A stretch of DNA of 64,000 bases from Liolophura sinensis (GCF_032854445.1 NC_088297.1:8545375-8609374); one strand, 5' to 3'; shown: positions 11,111-22,305, counted from the stretch's first letter. Numbers and translations are program-made. The notes: generated by a model not told the origin, from the letters alone.

Positions 11111-12338
11111 TCCTGAATAGGTATAGGGCCTACATTTATGGCCTATAAAACATGCTTTAGGTTGACGTTACTGACATATGCTGTAACGAATAGTGATAAA
11201 GTAATGTCTTGTTGAGATTAGCAACGATCCCCATGCAAATGCTTAGTGGTTCCATTAATGCAAGATTTTTTGTTTATTTTTAAAGGTTATTCGCAAAGTC
11301 AGGGTTCCTCCTGAGCTATTTTTTTTCTTTGTTTTTTTGTGTGCAAACTCCTAATTTTTGTTTGCAATTATCATTTGTGATCTTTACAGTGCAACCAGTG
11401 ATAAAATAGTAACAAAGATCATATATGAAAGTTTGTGTTTTTGTGTAAGTCTCCTTAAATTTGTTACTTTTTGTGTTCTTTCTGTATCCTGATAGATGTA
11501 GTACATTAATTCCTTACCTACAATGTCTTGAGTCGCCATAGTTGCATGGACTGATTTGTACATGCGTTAAACTTTGTTCTAGTTACAGATATGCCTTGAA
11601 GATGCACATAATTCATTGTCAGACGCCAGACGACTTATCACAATGGCGTTGTTCGTTCCCCTGCAAAGTGAAGCAAATCTTGCCACTCGTAAAAAGACAT
11701 TGTTCGTTCCCCTGCAAAGTGAAGTAAATCTTGCCACTCCTAAAGAGACATTGTCCTCTACCTATATAAATAAAAATATCAGTTATTACAATAACAGAAG
11801 TCTTAATAACTAGGAACGCCATTATTATTCATTTAGAGGGATAACATCGGTCTTTTGTGAGTTTAAGGTCTGCTTCCCTTTGGAAAGAGTCTGAGAATCG
11901 CCTTAATCCGATCGCCTTATACGAATTTTGCTTTTCGTCCATTTTGTCGCAAAATATAATGAAAAAGTTCCGTGGCCGTCCTTTTACGGACAGATAAGAA
12001 GTGTGTACATATTCCTATAATAACATTCTCACATGGGCTAATTCTCTTTGTGGTTGTTTTCTCATCATTTTGTTGGTCTTGGCGTAATATTATTCTAACC
12101 ATGTGTGATGTTTCAGGAAAATAAGGAGCACTTCCTTCTGGAACCATCACGGCAATTCTTAAAGGGGAAAATGGAATAGTTCCCCCTCTGGAACGGTTCA
12201 TAGGGTTTTTGGTGTCAGTAAGCAATTAACGACGACCGGCCGTTTGCACATTGTCTACCACCAATATGGCGTATGTTCCTGTCACATGACTCCGTGGTTT
12301 GTCCTGTGGCCTCCGGATTCGGCAACCCATAAAACTAA
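11111..12338. other. no gene recognised
   Basis: Unique sequence apart from the small tandem duplication at 11649-11750. No conserved coding exon is seen on either strand. Confidence 0.5.
11649..11750 (+). repeat. 51-bp tandem duplication, two copies
   Basis: TTGTTCGTTCCCCTGCAAAG starts at 11649 and again at 11700, and the copies differ at a few bases. The 51-bp period keeps one frame open in both copies, which explains the overlapping short ORFs here. Confidence 0.85.
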
Positions 12339-12356
12339 GGGGGGGGGGGGGGGGGG
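12339..12356 (+). repeat. poly-G tract (18 G)
   Basis: An uninterrupted run of 18 G immediately before a SINE copy. Run length is likely uncertain in the assembly. Confidence 0.9.
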
Positions 12357-12360
12357 AGTA

Positions 12361-12569
12361 GAACTGCAGTACGGCGCAATGACACAGGCGTCTCCCACCA
12401 AGGTGGTCTCTGTAAGTTCAAATCAAGCCCATGTTGGCTTCCTCTCCCATCGTGCGTGGGAAGATTTGCCAGCAACCTGCGGATAGTTGTTCGTTTCCCC
12501 GGGCTCTGTTCGATTTCCTCCTCCAATATTGCTGGCCGCTGTCGTGTCAGTGAAAATATTCTTGAGTAT
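12361..12569 (+). mobile_element. SINE family A, diverged
   Basis: Matches the family from CAATGACACAGGCGTCTC to ATTCTTGAGTATT with many substitutions; the final tail is lost. Confidence 0.85.
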
Positions 12570-12812
12570 TGATTCCCTCTCAGCCTTCAGCGATTGGCAT
12601 TTGATTCTTACAGAGGAACAAGGTGCTTATCAATAGATAATACGAGTACGCCTAAATAGAACCAAATCTTCCGGGACTAGACGGCGTTTCACATATGCAA
12701 TATAAAAGTTCTTGGCTGTAGGGCTGGATAATGATAGCCTTTGAATGAAAATTAAGGCAATAGCAATAATTATTCATATTCGTACATAAAATAAGGACGA
12801 TAATTATAATTT

Positions 12813-13034
12813 GGGGTGGCTCAATGACCCCCGAAGTCTCTCACCAGTGCGTGCCTTCGGAGTCCAGCCCATGTTGGCTTCCTCTCTGGCCGTACATGGT
12901 TTCCAGCTACCTATCGATGGTCATGGGTTTCCCCAGGCCACTGCTCGGTTTCCTCACACCATAATGCTGGCCACCGTCGTGTATGTGACACATTCTTGAG
13001 TACGGCGTGAAACACCAGTCAAGTAAATAAACAG
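12813..13034 (+). mobile_element. SINE family A, diverged
   Basis: Runs from GGGGTGGCTCAATGACCC to AAACACCAGTCAAGTAAAT. The GTTCAAGTCC B box is degraded to GGAGTCCAGC, and there are internal deletions. Confidence 0.85.
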
Positions 13035-13829
13035 AAGATTAAGGTGCTGAGTATTACCAGCGCCTTAGCGAGATCTTTACGCCCTATGAAGCCAGATGAA
13101 CTGTGAATTTTATTACTTACAAGCCACCTATATTTTGTGAAAAGTACACACAAATTGTAAAGTCTAATGTCATTTATAGCGTTTTCTTATTGACAGAATG
13201 TTGCACTTTTGGAACACAACCGTTGCTGCGATATCAGTTTGCCAGTAATCTCCCAACACCAATGACTTTGTGTCAGTGTACACTTCTCAGGGGGTGCTTA
13301 ACTTTTTTCTTTGTGTATATATATAATAGAGAAGTTTTGGGCGTTCACACTGAGCCCTGGATAGTTTTCTGATTGAAAATTAAGACAATAGTAACAATTA
13401 TTCACATTCGTGTGCAAAATAAGGAATGAAGAACAGTATAACATATTTATAATTCCAAACCTACCTATACGCAAACTAAACAAATTCTGTCAGACTCCAG
13501 ATATTCAGAATGTGTGCCAGTGGGTTATCGCAAATGAAAATGCCCAATCTAATGCTTCAGGTTAATCAAATGGGCTAGGACCAAAACAGACGTCTCGCCT
13601 GAACGTTGTTTATTCAGACAATATGATTACCCAAAAATATATATCAGCTGAGACATGGCTGGTACATAGGGTTGTTTTCTATACGTTGGTTTGTTATCAC
13701 ATATCTTGGTTTTTATATTATTACTTGAATTAAAGCCCCATTTACGAGGTGGTTAAAAGTGTTTAAATACGCAGTGCGCCTGTAAACCAATCGATTATGA
13801 AAATCAATACTTTATATAGTACTTTGCTA
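13035..13829. other. no gene recognised
   Basis: AT-rich unique DNA; short ORFs show no domain or splice support. Confidence 0.5.
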
Positions 13830-14108
13830 TTTTTTAGTAATATGACGACGAAAGAATCCTTAGAGTGCATGTAATGTGCCTCCTTGTTGCAGGATGGATT
13901 TCCACCGCTCTTTTATTTAGTGCTGCTTCACTAAGACGCCTTACCAAAGGCAAATTCGCCGTACCGCCCGTGCCATTATACTGATACAGGTCAACCAGTC
14001 GTTGCACTATTCCCTTCAGGCTGAATGCCAAGCGAGGAAATTACATATTCCTCTTTTACGGTCGTTTGACTCGACCCAGAATTTACCCTGGATCTACCGC
14101 TCCGATGT
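13830..14108 (-). mobile_element. SINE family B, minus orientation
   Basis: Reads on the plus strand from TATGACGACGAAAGAATCC through CCTTGTTGCAGGATGGATTT to CCTGGATCTACCGCTCC, the reverse complement of the family B body. Most of the tRNA-like head is lost. Confidence 0.88.
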
Positions 14109-14263
14109 CCTTGCAGAAAAAAATGTCAAAATGGCAGTAGACAACATACACAATGTTATGTAAAGTGCCACGAGCACCACGAACGATTTAAGAAAAAAAT
14201 CAAATATGGCCTTATAAAAAATTATTTTCACGAATCCTTTGTGACAATACATTTATGAAATAT

Positions 14264-14466
14264 GGGGGGCTCCGCTGTGAGTTCAAGTCCAGCTCATGCT
14301 GGATTCCTCTCCGGTCGTACGTGGGAAGGTGTTGCAGCAACCTGCGGATGGTCGTGGGTTTCCCCCGGGCTCTGCCCGGTTTCCACCCACCATAATGGTG
14401 GTCGCCGTCGTATAAGTGAAATATTCTTGAATACGACGTAAAACACCAATCGAATAAATAAATCTT
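14264..14466 (+). mobile_element. SINE family A, 5'-truncated
   Basis: Begins near the B box (GCTGTGAGTTCAAGTCC) and ends AAACACCAATCGAATAAATAA. A possible 8-bp duplication TGAAATAT lies at 14256-14263 and 14467-14474. Confidence 0.9.
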
Positions 14467-14727
14467 TGAAATATAAAATATCTTTTATTTGTCCAATTAA
14501 AGTGTGAAAAAGTGCTTTATACGTTGTGTTTTTAAAGACCGTTCTTAAATTCTCGTTTTTCTTTGGAGAGAAAACAGTATGGAAAAGAAAATATTTCTTT
14601 CGTACTGGACTCTTCCACAAATTAAGCTTTAAGAAACATTACTTCTGACATAGTCTAAAATCTGTTCATTTCTGACTATATCTGTCAAACGGAGTCTTCG
14701 ATTCTAATAAATCCTTAATGTGGGCTC

Positions 14728-15680
14728 AAATGTCGAAGCCAGTGTAACTTTATGTTCGATCCCATGTCTTTCCTGGATCTGTCAAACGGCATACACTGTA
14801 TTTTCCTTGATTTAGCATTTTTCAAGCGACACGTTTTGCTTGATTCCGTCGAATTAGTCCACCAGACAGGGCCATAAAGAGTTTGTGGCGAAGCCTAATT
14901 AATACGTTATCAGAAAAGCCTCCTGTAAGACCTTCATGTCCTCTTGAAAATGCTCTTTTACATACCGAACTTCGTGAATTACAGTCAATTCTTCTTTACA
15001 TATGATTCATTTTTACATCATTATTGACATATTTACGATTCCCTGCACGCATCCGTTTTAACTACGTACATACAATGATAATATAGTGTTAAATACACTG
15101 TGGAAATTTCGTCTCTAAATGTAAATTTTTTTGTCACTTAAAATGTGTTAAAGAGAAAGCTGAGTATACTCCAAAAAAAAAAAAGGCTAAATATGTCGAA
15201 GCGTACAAACGAGGAGCATGTAAGGTTTTCCCGGGAAGAGATTGAAAGTCGCTACAGTTACTTCCCTTGTTCCGAAGACGCTTGTTTTCACTAACAGCTC
15301 TTTTTATGTTTAGGAATCAACATGCGTCTTTTAAAACAAAAATGTGTCAATAATTCCAAAAATGCTAAAACGACCTGCATGTAGCTATTGCCGTCTTGTG
15401 TACGTGAAACATGTGGAAAAATTTACAATAAAATTCTGTATATAAGAATCTGACTTTTTCTCCCTTAGTCGACTCTCCGCTCTGGAAATGTCACGTGTGA
15501 CGTGAAACAAAGAGTGTTAATATGTAAAAGTGTAAAATACGTATGATTTTCGATTACAGAAGACCTGTAACTTTTTATGTTAATTTTCAGTAACGGACGA
15601 GTCGTCAATATACATTCAATTTTTTGGGTTTATTGCAATTTTTCCTCACGGGAATATAAATGTTTGTATAATACGTATGG
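14728..15680 (+). pseudogene. collapsed duplicate of the forkhead gene 2 locus
   Basis: Bases 14728-15230 align with the upstream flank of forkhead gene 2 (about 16440-17110). Shared blocks include CAAAGAGTTTGTGGCGAAGCC-type sequence, CTTCTTTACATATGATTCAT and AAATATGTCGAAGCGTACAAAC. From about 15240 the match jumps to its 3' end (about 18610-19130): AGTCGCTACAGTTACTTCCC, CGACCTGCATGTAGC and GTTAATATGTAAAAGTG. The promoter-proximal part, both forkhead exons and the intron are missing. It is therefore a segmental duplicate with an internal deletion of about 1.5 kb, not a processed copy. The surviving stub reads SRYSYFPCS and soon meets a stop. Confidence 0.85.
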
Positions 15681-16439
15681 GGATGTAATTCGCGTCTCTA
15701 TTGGGGGTCAACCTATGTGAAGATTTTTATAGCTGCTTTCTCACAGGCTGAGCCAGGTATGCACCAAAGCATATGGGCCACGAAATGTTTGGCACTGCAT
15801 TACACCCCTAAGCATTAATATTGTCGCTTACTGAAAATTAATAGGGGTCTCTTCTGAAAGACTGAAAACTGAGGCAATATGTTTCGCCAAAAAAAAAGAC
15901 ATCTACTCAGACATTTTCCACACGCCGTTGTTTTGTATTCATTATTATTATTATAAAAACTGATTTTGAATTTATTACTTGTAAAATAAGTACCTCATTT
16001 TCGAGGAACACTATAGTGTTACTACATGATGTAACACGGCTTTCAATGTTAATAAAAGAAACTTGAAACATTTTAACTTTTGTTGAACGTAAGATGTCAA
16101 TACTGACAATCCCTGATTGCATAAAAGATGATCTGAGTACCACTGTCCGGTGTTATCAGAGCTCATTGTGTCATTCAAGGAAGGAAATGGAAAAGTGAAG
16201 CAATTCTAAAAGATACGTCCTGTGATAATCTTGTTACGCTGAATTCAGTTGATCCGGTCACACTGCCCTAAAAACGTACAATACACGTCCTGACTCATTC
16301 CAGGCGATGTCGAGTAGTTCACGTGACACTGCTAAAGACGACCCTATGAGGAGACGAGAAGATATTGTCTTCCAAGTTAGACGAAAGGAAACTTTTATAA
16401 CTAAAAATGGAAAAGTGAAGACACTCTCAAAGGGCGATA
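15681..16439. other. no gene recognised
   Basis: Unique sequence between the two duplicated segments. GGAAAAGTGAAG occurs near 16189 and again near 16408. The 69-codon ORF at 16307-16516 shows no domain. Confidence 0.45.
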
Positions 16440-17110
16440 CTTTGATGGCAGTTTGTGTAACTTCATGTCTTTCCCGGGTCTGTCAAGCGGTATACCGTAT
16501 TTCACCTAAAGTTTAACATTTTTCATGTGACATCAAAGAGCTTCTAACCGGCCCCGATAGCACAGTTAGTAAATCCTCCGCTTCGTAAGCGGTAGACTGG
16601 TTCACCGGTATCAGTATAATAGCTCGGGCGGGGTAGCTTTGGTAAGGCGTCTCAGTGTAGCAGCACTGGATAAAAGAGCGGTGGAAATCCGTCGTGCAAC
16701 AAGGAGGCACATGCATTCTAAGGATTAAAAAAATTGTTAAGTTCGACGTTAAACCCCAAGCACTCACTCACCCAAAGACTTTGTTGCGAAGCCTAATGAT
16801 TAGGCTTGCAGAAGAGCATCCTTTTCAGGCCTAATTGTGCTCCTGAAAATGTACTTTTACGTACCAAGCTTCAAGTGAAGTACAGTAATTTCTTCTTTAC
16901 ATCTGATTCATTATTTACATCATTATTTACATACTTTCTCTTCTGTGCACGTATCTATTTTAACTACGCACACAAAATCGTAATGTAGACTGTAATATAC
17001 CATGACGGTTTTTGCTCTAAAAGTAAATGTTAATTATAAAACTGAGAGTATATTTCAGATGAAGCACTAGCTAAATATGTTGAAGCGTACAAACCAGGGT
17101 CATGTAGTGT
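16440..17110 (+). repeat. upstream segment of forkhead gene 2, duplicated at 14.7-15.2 kb
   Basis: Collinear with 14728-15230 except for a family B SINE present only here. The flanks still align across the SINE, so the other copy preserves the empty site. Confidence 0.85.
16548..16772 (+). mobile_element. SINE family B, internally deleted
   Basis: Starts GGCCCCGATAGCACAGTTAG and ends GACGTTAAACCCCAAGCACT plus CACT repeats. The middle is shortened between the head and GGTATCAGTATAATAGCTCG. An imperfect flanking duplication (CAAAGAGCTT near 16533; CAAAGACTTT near 16773) matches the single site in the paralogous segment near 14874. Confidence 0.9.
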
Positions 17111-17306
17111 GTGAAGCCGTATGGGGATATTTGAGAGTAGCTTCACTTTTCAAATCAGCTGGTGTTCAACAGACCGTCACATTACATATCCACCATAGAC
17201 AAGTGTTACTCAAGCTACTGATTATCCGATCAGGTTAAGACAATATCACTACCTGATGGTTTTAGCTCAAGTAACTAGTCACAGCATGATGGATACAGCA
17301 ATGTTG

Positions 17307-17314
17307 TATAAATA
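17307..17314 (+). promoter_or_regulatory. TATA box of forkhead gene 2
   Basis: TATAAATA lies 84 bp before the ATG at 17398, in otherwise non-repetitive sequence. That predicts a transcription start near 17337 and a 5' leader of about 60 nt. No RNA evidence is available here. Confidence 0.55.
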
Positions 17315-17397
17315 GTGAGTAGAAATCAAGGAATGTCACAAACACCGTTCTGCTTTCACCCACCAGTTTTTCTACGTTCCAAGAATTGCGTTCAAAG

Positions 17398-17810
17398 ATG
17401 GCAGCTAAACGAAAGTACTGTCAGGTGGACGACATGTTCCAAAGGGAGACTACTGATCCCAGACTGAGTTTTGGTTCCACCAAGAACAGTGTTTCCGGTG
17501 AGAAAGAATTGAGGGATTCTCTAAATAATCTAATGACCACCTACGAGAGCCTGGATACAGCCGATGACGTCAACCGAAAACCACTATATTCCTACACCGA
17601 GCTGATCTTCATGGCAGTGATGCGGTCGCCCAATTACTGCCTTCCCATCTACCAGATATATCGTTTTATCCAGGAACGATATAGGTTCTTCCAGGACAAA
17701 AGTACAAAGCACTGGCGGAGTGCCGTTCGTCATAGCTTGTCCAAAACCAAATGCTTCAGGAAAATAGTCCTCCGAAGAAGAACAAGTTATGGCAGTGACA
17801 ACAATGCCAG
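17398..17810 (+). CDS. forkhead gene 2, exon 1
   Basis: Ends AATGCCAG before the donor GTAAGT at 17811. The 413 nt leave a two-base split codon (AG|G, Arg). It encodes the N-terminus and helices 1-3. Confidence 0.88.
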
Positions 17811-18543
17811 GTAAGTCGTGTATAGCTGTAAGAAGTTTCAGCGGCGTACAATATTTATTCAAGAAAACTTCAAAAGGTTTTGTGAAATCATTTACCAATA
17901 TGGTTTTTGTTTTTCAGTGATTACCTTTTTGTCACAATCTAATTGTGTGGAAAAGGCCGAATGCAACATTACTTGGTTGGAAAATAGTTTGTTTCATGTC
18001 TGTTGTCATTGGTATGGATCGTTTCTGTTACACAGGGTACGGTTTCTATGGTGCGTTACACCAGAGGGCGTTCTCAGCTTTGCCAAGGGAGACTACCGAC
18101 CATCGAATGCCAGTCCTGGAACATTTGCTCTACGGTCCATGTTCCAAGCGCCTGGAGTGAGTCAGATTTGGGAGAGGTGCATCAAGATTTTAACGTCCAA
18201 ACTAGACGACGCACAACACCAAGCTACGACGCGGAGCCCTGAGCAAGTGTTATATGACCTGGGAATTTCAGGTGTAGCCGGGAAATCAGACACCGGTAGA
18301 GCTGCTTATCCTGAAACCCAGCCCAAGAAGAAACCTAGAACAAGCTACCAGTCTGATGGTACCAGTGCATGTCCATCTACACCCTACTCTGTACACCACA
18401 GCGCATATACAGACGATGACGGTTGCTTCTCACCGTACCAAGTGACCCACATATTTTCCGAGAAGTTTTCCAGCGAGTTATCAATGAACGGTCATCAGTT
18501 ACCAGAAGTCCCCGTTATCCCAAAGACCAATATCCAGAACTAA
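17398..18543 (+). CDS. divergent forkhead transcription factor (FoxN/FoxR-like), paralog 2
   Basis: Two exons, 17398-17810 and 18036-18543, give 306 residues. The GT-AG intron (225 bp) is phase 2 at the same place in the domain as in paralog 1. The forkhead domain spans about residues 60-160: NRKPLYSYTELIFMAVMRSP, LPIYQIYRFI and recognition helix W106-R-S-A-V-R-H-S-L-S115. After the intron come FLWCVTPEGVLSFAKGDYRP. LIFMA and LWCVxPE recall FoxN proteins. I chose ATG 17398 because MAAKRKY matches paralog 1's N-terminus. The C-terminus is doubtful: an overlapping frame to 18698 looks more protein-like and a one-base error may hide the true end. The likely role is a nuclear DNA-binding regulator. 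Confidence 0.88.
18036..18543 (+). CDS. forkhead gene 2, exon 2
   Basis: Begins after GTTACACAG and reads VRFLWCVTPEGV. It contains a basic PKKKPR stretch that could act as a nuclear localisation signal. TAA is at 18541-18543. The frame that opens at 18420 and closes at 18698 overlaps this end. Confidence 0.8.
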
Positions 18544-18946
18544 GTCCGCTACCTGTGTTCTATCTACCCGTCGTTCCCGATTTACCTCCCCTGAATGTTT
18601 CCCCACGAGAGATTGTCTCTCAGAGTCGCTACAGTTACTTCCCTTGTTCGACTGAACCCTTGTTTTCGCCAAGAGCTGTTTGGATGCCTAGGAATTAACA
18701 TTTGTGTGGGAAAATGTGTCAAATATCCCCAAAAGTGCTAAACGACCTGTATGTAGCCATTGCTGTCTTGTATACGTGGATATGACACAAGAAAAAAATC
18801 TTTATGTAAGAATATAAATTTTCGCCGAGAGTAGACTCTCTGGTTAGGAAATGTCATGTGTGTTGTGAATCGAAAAGGTGTTAATATGTAAAAGTGCTAA
18901 AATATGGTTATGAATGCCTTTTATATAACTAAAACTTTATGTACAC

Positions 18947-18952
18947 AATAAA
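18947..18952 (+). terminator. polyadenylation signal of forkhead gene 2
   Basis: AATAAA about 400 bp after the stop at 18543 and about 250 bp after the alternative stop at 18698. It lies in a roughly 65-bp stretch absent from the collapsed duplicate. Confidence 0.45.
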
Positions 18953-19130
18953 AAGTCATGATGGTACTTTATTAGTGTTTGTTAGTGTTTTTCGATTATT
19001 GAAGACTTCAATGTCCTACTGTCAATTTTCAGTAACGGAAGAGTCTCCATCGTACATTCAAATTCCTTGTCAAGTGGAAAGTTAAAAATTCATTTTTTTT
19101 TCTTCCCGCGGATTTAAATGGTTGTTTCGA

Positions 19131-19776
19131 GTGTCAATGGATATTAGCCGTATGTATGCCTTACGCTTTGGATTTCTGTGATAATGAAAGGTGAAGCAAA
19201 TCAATTTTCTGTATAACTGGGAGTTCATGGGTTTTGCCATATACGGACAGCATATTTGCCCTTTCCCAACCCTCAACTATATATGCTGGCTGTCGTTGTA
19301 AAAGTGAAATATTTGGTGTACGGTGCACGTAATACTGAGCCGTAAAAGAGACATGGCGGTTTTCTATTTTTTTAACTGTGCGTTTTTTATTTTCAGTCGG
19401 AGCTTTTCAGAAGAAAAAAAGAGAGAAACTTCCAGAAAAAAAAGGATCGGGTCCGGTGATAATCAGGCCTTAACGTCAACTTGTAAATCTTGTTAATCCA
19501 ACATTTCTTATTCCCTAAGTATTGTCGGTAGGTATTACCTTCGATCGCCAAGGCAATGTACGAATTCATTTCAAGGGGAATAACTGCTATACACCGTATT
19601 CAAGCAAGAAACAGATGATCCACTCCCTTACTCCAAGAAACTGACTTACATGTAGTTCGATTTCGACAATATAAAGCCAGACTTAAGACTCTTTTAATTA
19701 AACAATATTTGTCACCTTTATAAAGGAGGAATATATGGGAGAATCATGAAATTACCTGTTAAAAAATGGCAGTGCA
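19131..19776. other. no gene recognised
   Basis: Unique DNA; a faint family A tail (GTCGTTGTAAAAGTGAAATAT) is visible near 19291. Confidence 0.45.
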
Positions 19777-19789
19777 CCCAGTCATATGA

Positions 19790-20147
19790 GTGCTTGAGTG
19801 AGTGCTTGGGGTTTAACGTCGTACTTAACAATTTTTCAGTCATATGACGACGAAGGAATCCAGTGCATGTATGTAATATGCCTCCTTGCTGCAGGATGGA
19901 TTTCCACCGCGCTTTTATCTAGTGCTGCTTCACTGAGATGACTTACGGAAGGCAAGTAAGCCGCCCCGCCCGAGCCATTATACTGATACGGGTCAATACG
20001 GGTTGCACTATCCCCTTCACGCTGAACGCCAAGCAAGGAAGCTGCAACTTCCTCTTTTAAAGTCTTAGGTGTGACTGGACTCAGGATTGACCCTGGATCT
20101 ACCGCCCCCGAAGCGGACGCTCTACCAACTGTGCTAGCGGGGCCCGT
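19790..20147 (-). mobile_element. SINE family B, full-length, with 13-bp duplication
   Basis: The reverse complement of the family runs from the (AGTG) tail and GGGGTTTAACGTCGTAC to a complete tRNA-like head (CTCTACCAACTGTGCTAGCG on the plus strand). CCCAGTCATATGA flanks it at 19777-19789 and 20148-20160. This is one of the best-preserved copies in the window. Confidence 0.95.
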
Positions 20148-20160
20148 CCCAGTCATATGA

Positions 20161-20544
20161 CCTAGCGGCTGAAAAGCAAGCCCCTTACCCAGGGGGGCCA
20201 GCTCCCTGCTGAATGTTTAGATCAAAGGTTTTATACACTTAAGTATATATGGGTTTGCACGTATTTCTTTATGAATTTGTGTTTAATAATTCGCAAGAAA
20301 TATAGGTAGATGGGCTTGATAGTTTTGCGTGAACTGTCTTGTCAAGGTGCCTAGCAAAAGAACATTCACAATCCAATGCATGGCTACAAAGTGGTGTTTT
20401 TTTCCCGTTGCTATGTCCATCTGACACGCATACATTATTGGGCTCAGAATAATCGGTAAGAGACAAAATATGAATAAGGACACAAATAAAATAAATCACT
20501 GGTTATAAGTCGGATAAGTACATGGAGCACTGGGCACGCTTTCA
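20161..20544. other. no gene recognised
   Basis: Unique DNA; two overlapping minus-strand ORFs in different frames show no domain. Confidence 0.45.
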
Positions 20545-21085
20545 CAAATCCTATTCTATAGTCTAATCTATTGTTCTTTTCTATTGTCTAGTCTGTTGTC
20601 CTGTTCTATATTCTAATCTATCGTTCTGTTGTGTTGTCTAGTCTGTTGCCCTGTTCTATAGTCTAATCTATTGTTCTGTTCTATTGCTTAGTCTGTTGCC
20701 CTGTTCTATAGTCCAGTCTGTTGCCTTGTCCTATAGTCCAGTCTGTTGTTCTTTTCTATTGTCTAGTCTGTTGTTCTGTTCTATAGTCGAATCTATTGTT
20801 CTGTTCTATTATCTAGCCTGTTGCCCTGTTCTATAGTCCAATCGGGTGTCCTGTTCTATAGACCAGTCTGTTGCCCTGTTCTATAGTCCAGTCTGTTGCC
20901 CTGTTCTATAGTCCAGTCTGTTGCCCTGTTCTATAGTCCAGTCTGTTGTCCTGTTTTATAGTCCAGTCTGTTGTCCTGTTCTATAGTCCGGTCTGTTATT
21001 TTGTCCTATAGTCCAGTCTATTTTCCTGTTCTATAGTCCAGTTTATTGTCCTGTTGTATAGTCTAGTCTATCGCTCTTTCCTGTC
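20545..21085 (+). repeat. minisatellite, 25-bp unit
   Basis: CTGTTCTATAGTCCAGTCTG followed by TTGCC repeats about 21 times. A more diverged 5' half has TCTAATCTATTGTTCTG variants and a homogeneous core lies near 20860-20990. Confidence 0.93.
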
Positions 21086-21363
21086 TTTGGATTGCCTTGT
21101 TGTTAGTAAACTAGTAACGCATCACTAAGGCTAATTACGAATAGTACTTCAGGGTCACATTTATTGAGCCTGACAGTTGCTCTTGTAATCGATGATTTCC
21201 CTCATCGAACCCCACGATTCACTATCTCATTCATCGAACGTAACAAATGAGCTGCTCGTGATGTAATTCATTACCACGTTCTTCGAACCTCACAATTATC
21301 CATTGTGCTTCAGTCAGTTTTATGTACATGTAGGTCCTATGAGGTACTTGAATGTATGCATGC

Positions 21364-21655
21364 TTTGGGTTTTTACGTTGTGCTTAAACAATTTTCATTC
21401 ATGCCGAAAACTCCAGACATGACACCCCAGTCACGTGACACACCGGTCATTTTATACTGACACAGGCCAACCAGTCGTGCAATTTCCTTGCTCTAACCTC
21501 TCTGTGCTGAACTCCAATCGAGGCAGTAACAAGTACCATTTTTTAAGTCTTTGGAATGACCCGACCCGGGTATGACCCTGAGTTTTGACCTCAGATTTGA
21601 CCTCGGGTCTCCCGACTTATAGGCGAACGCTCTAACCATCTGGCAACCGAAACGG
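21364..21655 (-). mobile_element. SINE family C, minus orientation
   Basis: Plus-strand landmarks are TTTACGTTGTGCTTAAACAA (tail), GCCGAAAACTCCAGACATGA, TTTAAGTCTTTGGAATGACC and a tRNA-like head (GGCGAACGCTCTAACCATCT). The family resembles B at both ends but has a different middle. Confidence 0.85.
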
Positions 21656-22054
21656 TCAATTCGTAAAAAGTCAAAAAGATCATACATGTAGCCATAAGGA
21701 TAAACAGAGACAACTGAGACTGGTACTGACACTTTTTAATAGTTCACGGATTTCGGCTACACGATAAATACTGCAGTATCTCGCTACTGACAAACATTGC
21801 GCAAGACCTGCAATGTGACATGAGGGAAATAGGCCTACAAGTATATAACACGGAAGTCTAAATCCGAAGGTCATGTGATTCGTGAGCAAGGTAATGACAA
21901 GTAATGTAGGTCAGATAATCGTTTAGGAAAATCTTTTCCAGAAACTGTAAAAGGTTTGCCTTGAAATTGTAAATTGATATTTTTTGTACGTGTGTCAGAG
22001 TCGGGGTGAATGGAGGAGACGACACAGGACGACAAAAAAGCATTGTTCTAAATT
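21656..22054. other. no gene recognised
   Basis: Unique DNA between a SINE and a minisatellite. Confidence 0.4.
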
Positions 22055-22305
22055 CGACCACTGATGTTAAGTATCCAACTACTGATGTTAAGTGTCCGTC
22101 TACTAATGTTAAGTGTCCCACTGTACTGATGGTAAGCGTCCGTCCACTAGTATTAAATGTTCGACTATACTGATGTTAAGTGTCCGACTATTGAAGTTAA
22201 GTTTCCGACCATTACAAGTCATGTTAAGTGTCTGGCCACTGATGTCAAGTGTCTGGCCACTGATGTTAAGTGTCTGGCCACTGATGTTGAGAATCCGACT
22301 ACTGA
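22055..22305 (+). repeat. minisatellite, ~21-bp unit
   Basis: ACTGATGTTAAGTGTC with a variable CCGACT or TGGCC linker repeats about 11-12 times. The last copies (TGTCTGGCCACTGATGT) are the most uniform. Confidence 0.9.

Noticed and set aside
17386-17397. Upstream start for forkhead gene 2 at 17386
   Set aside because: The codon there is TTG; ATG 17398 matches the paralog's N-terminus.
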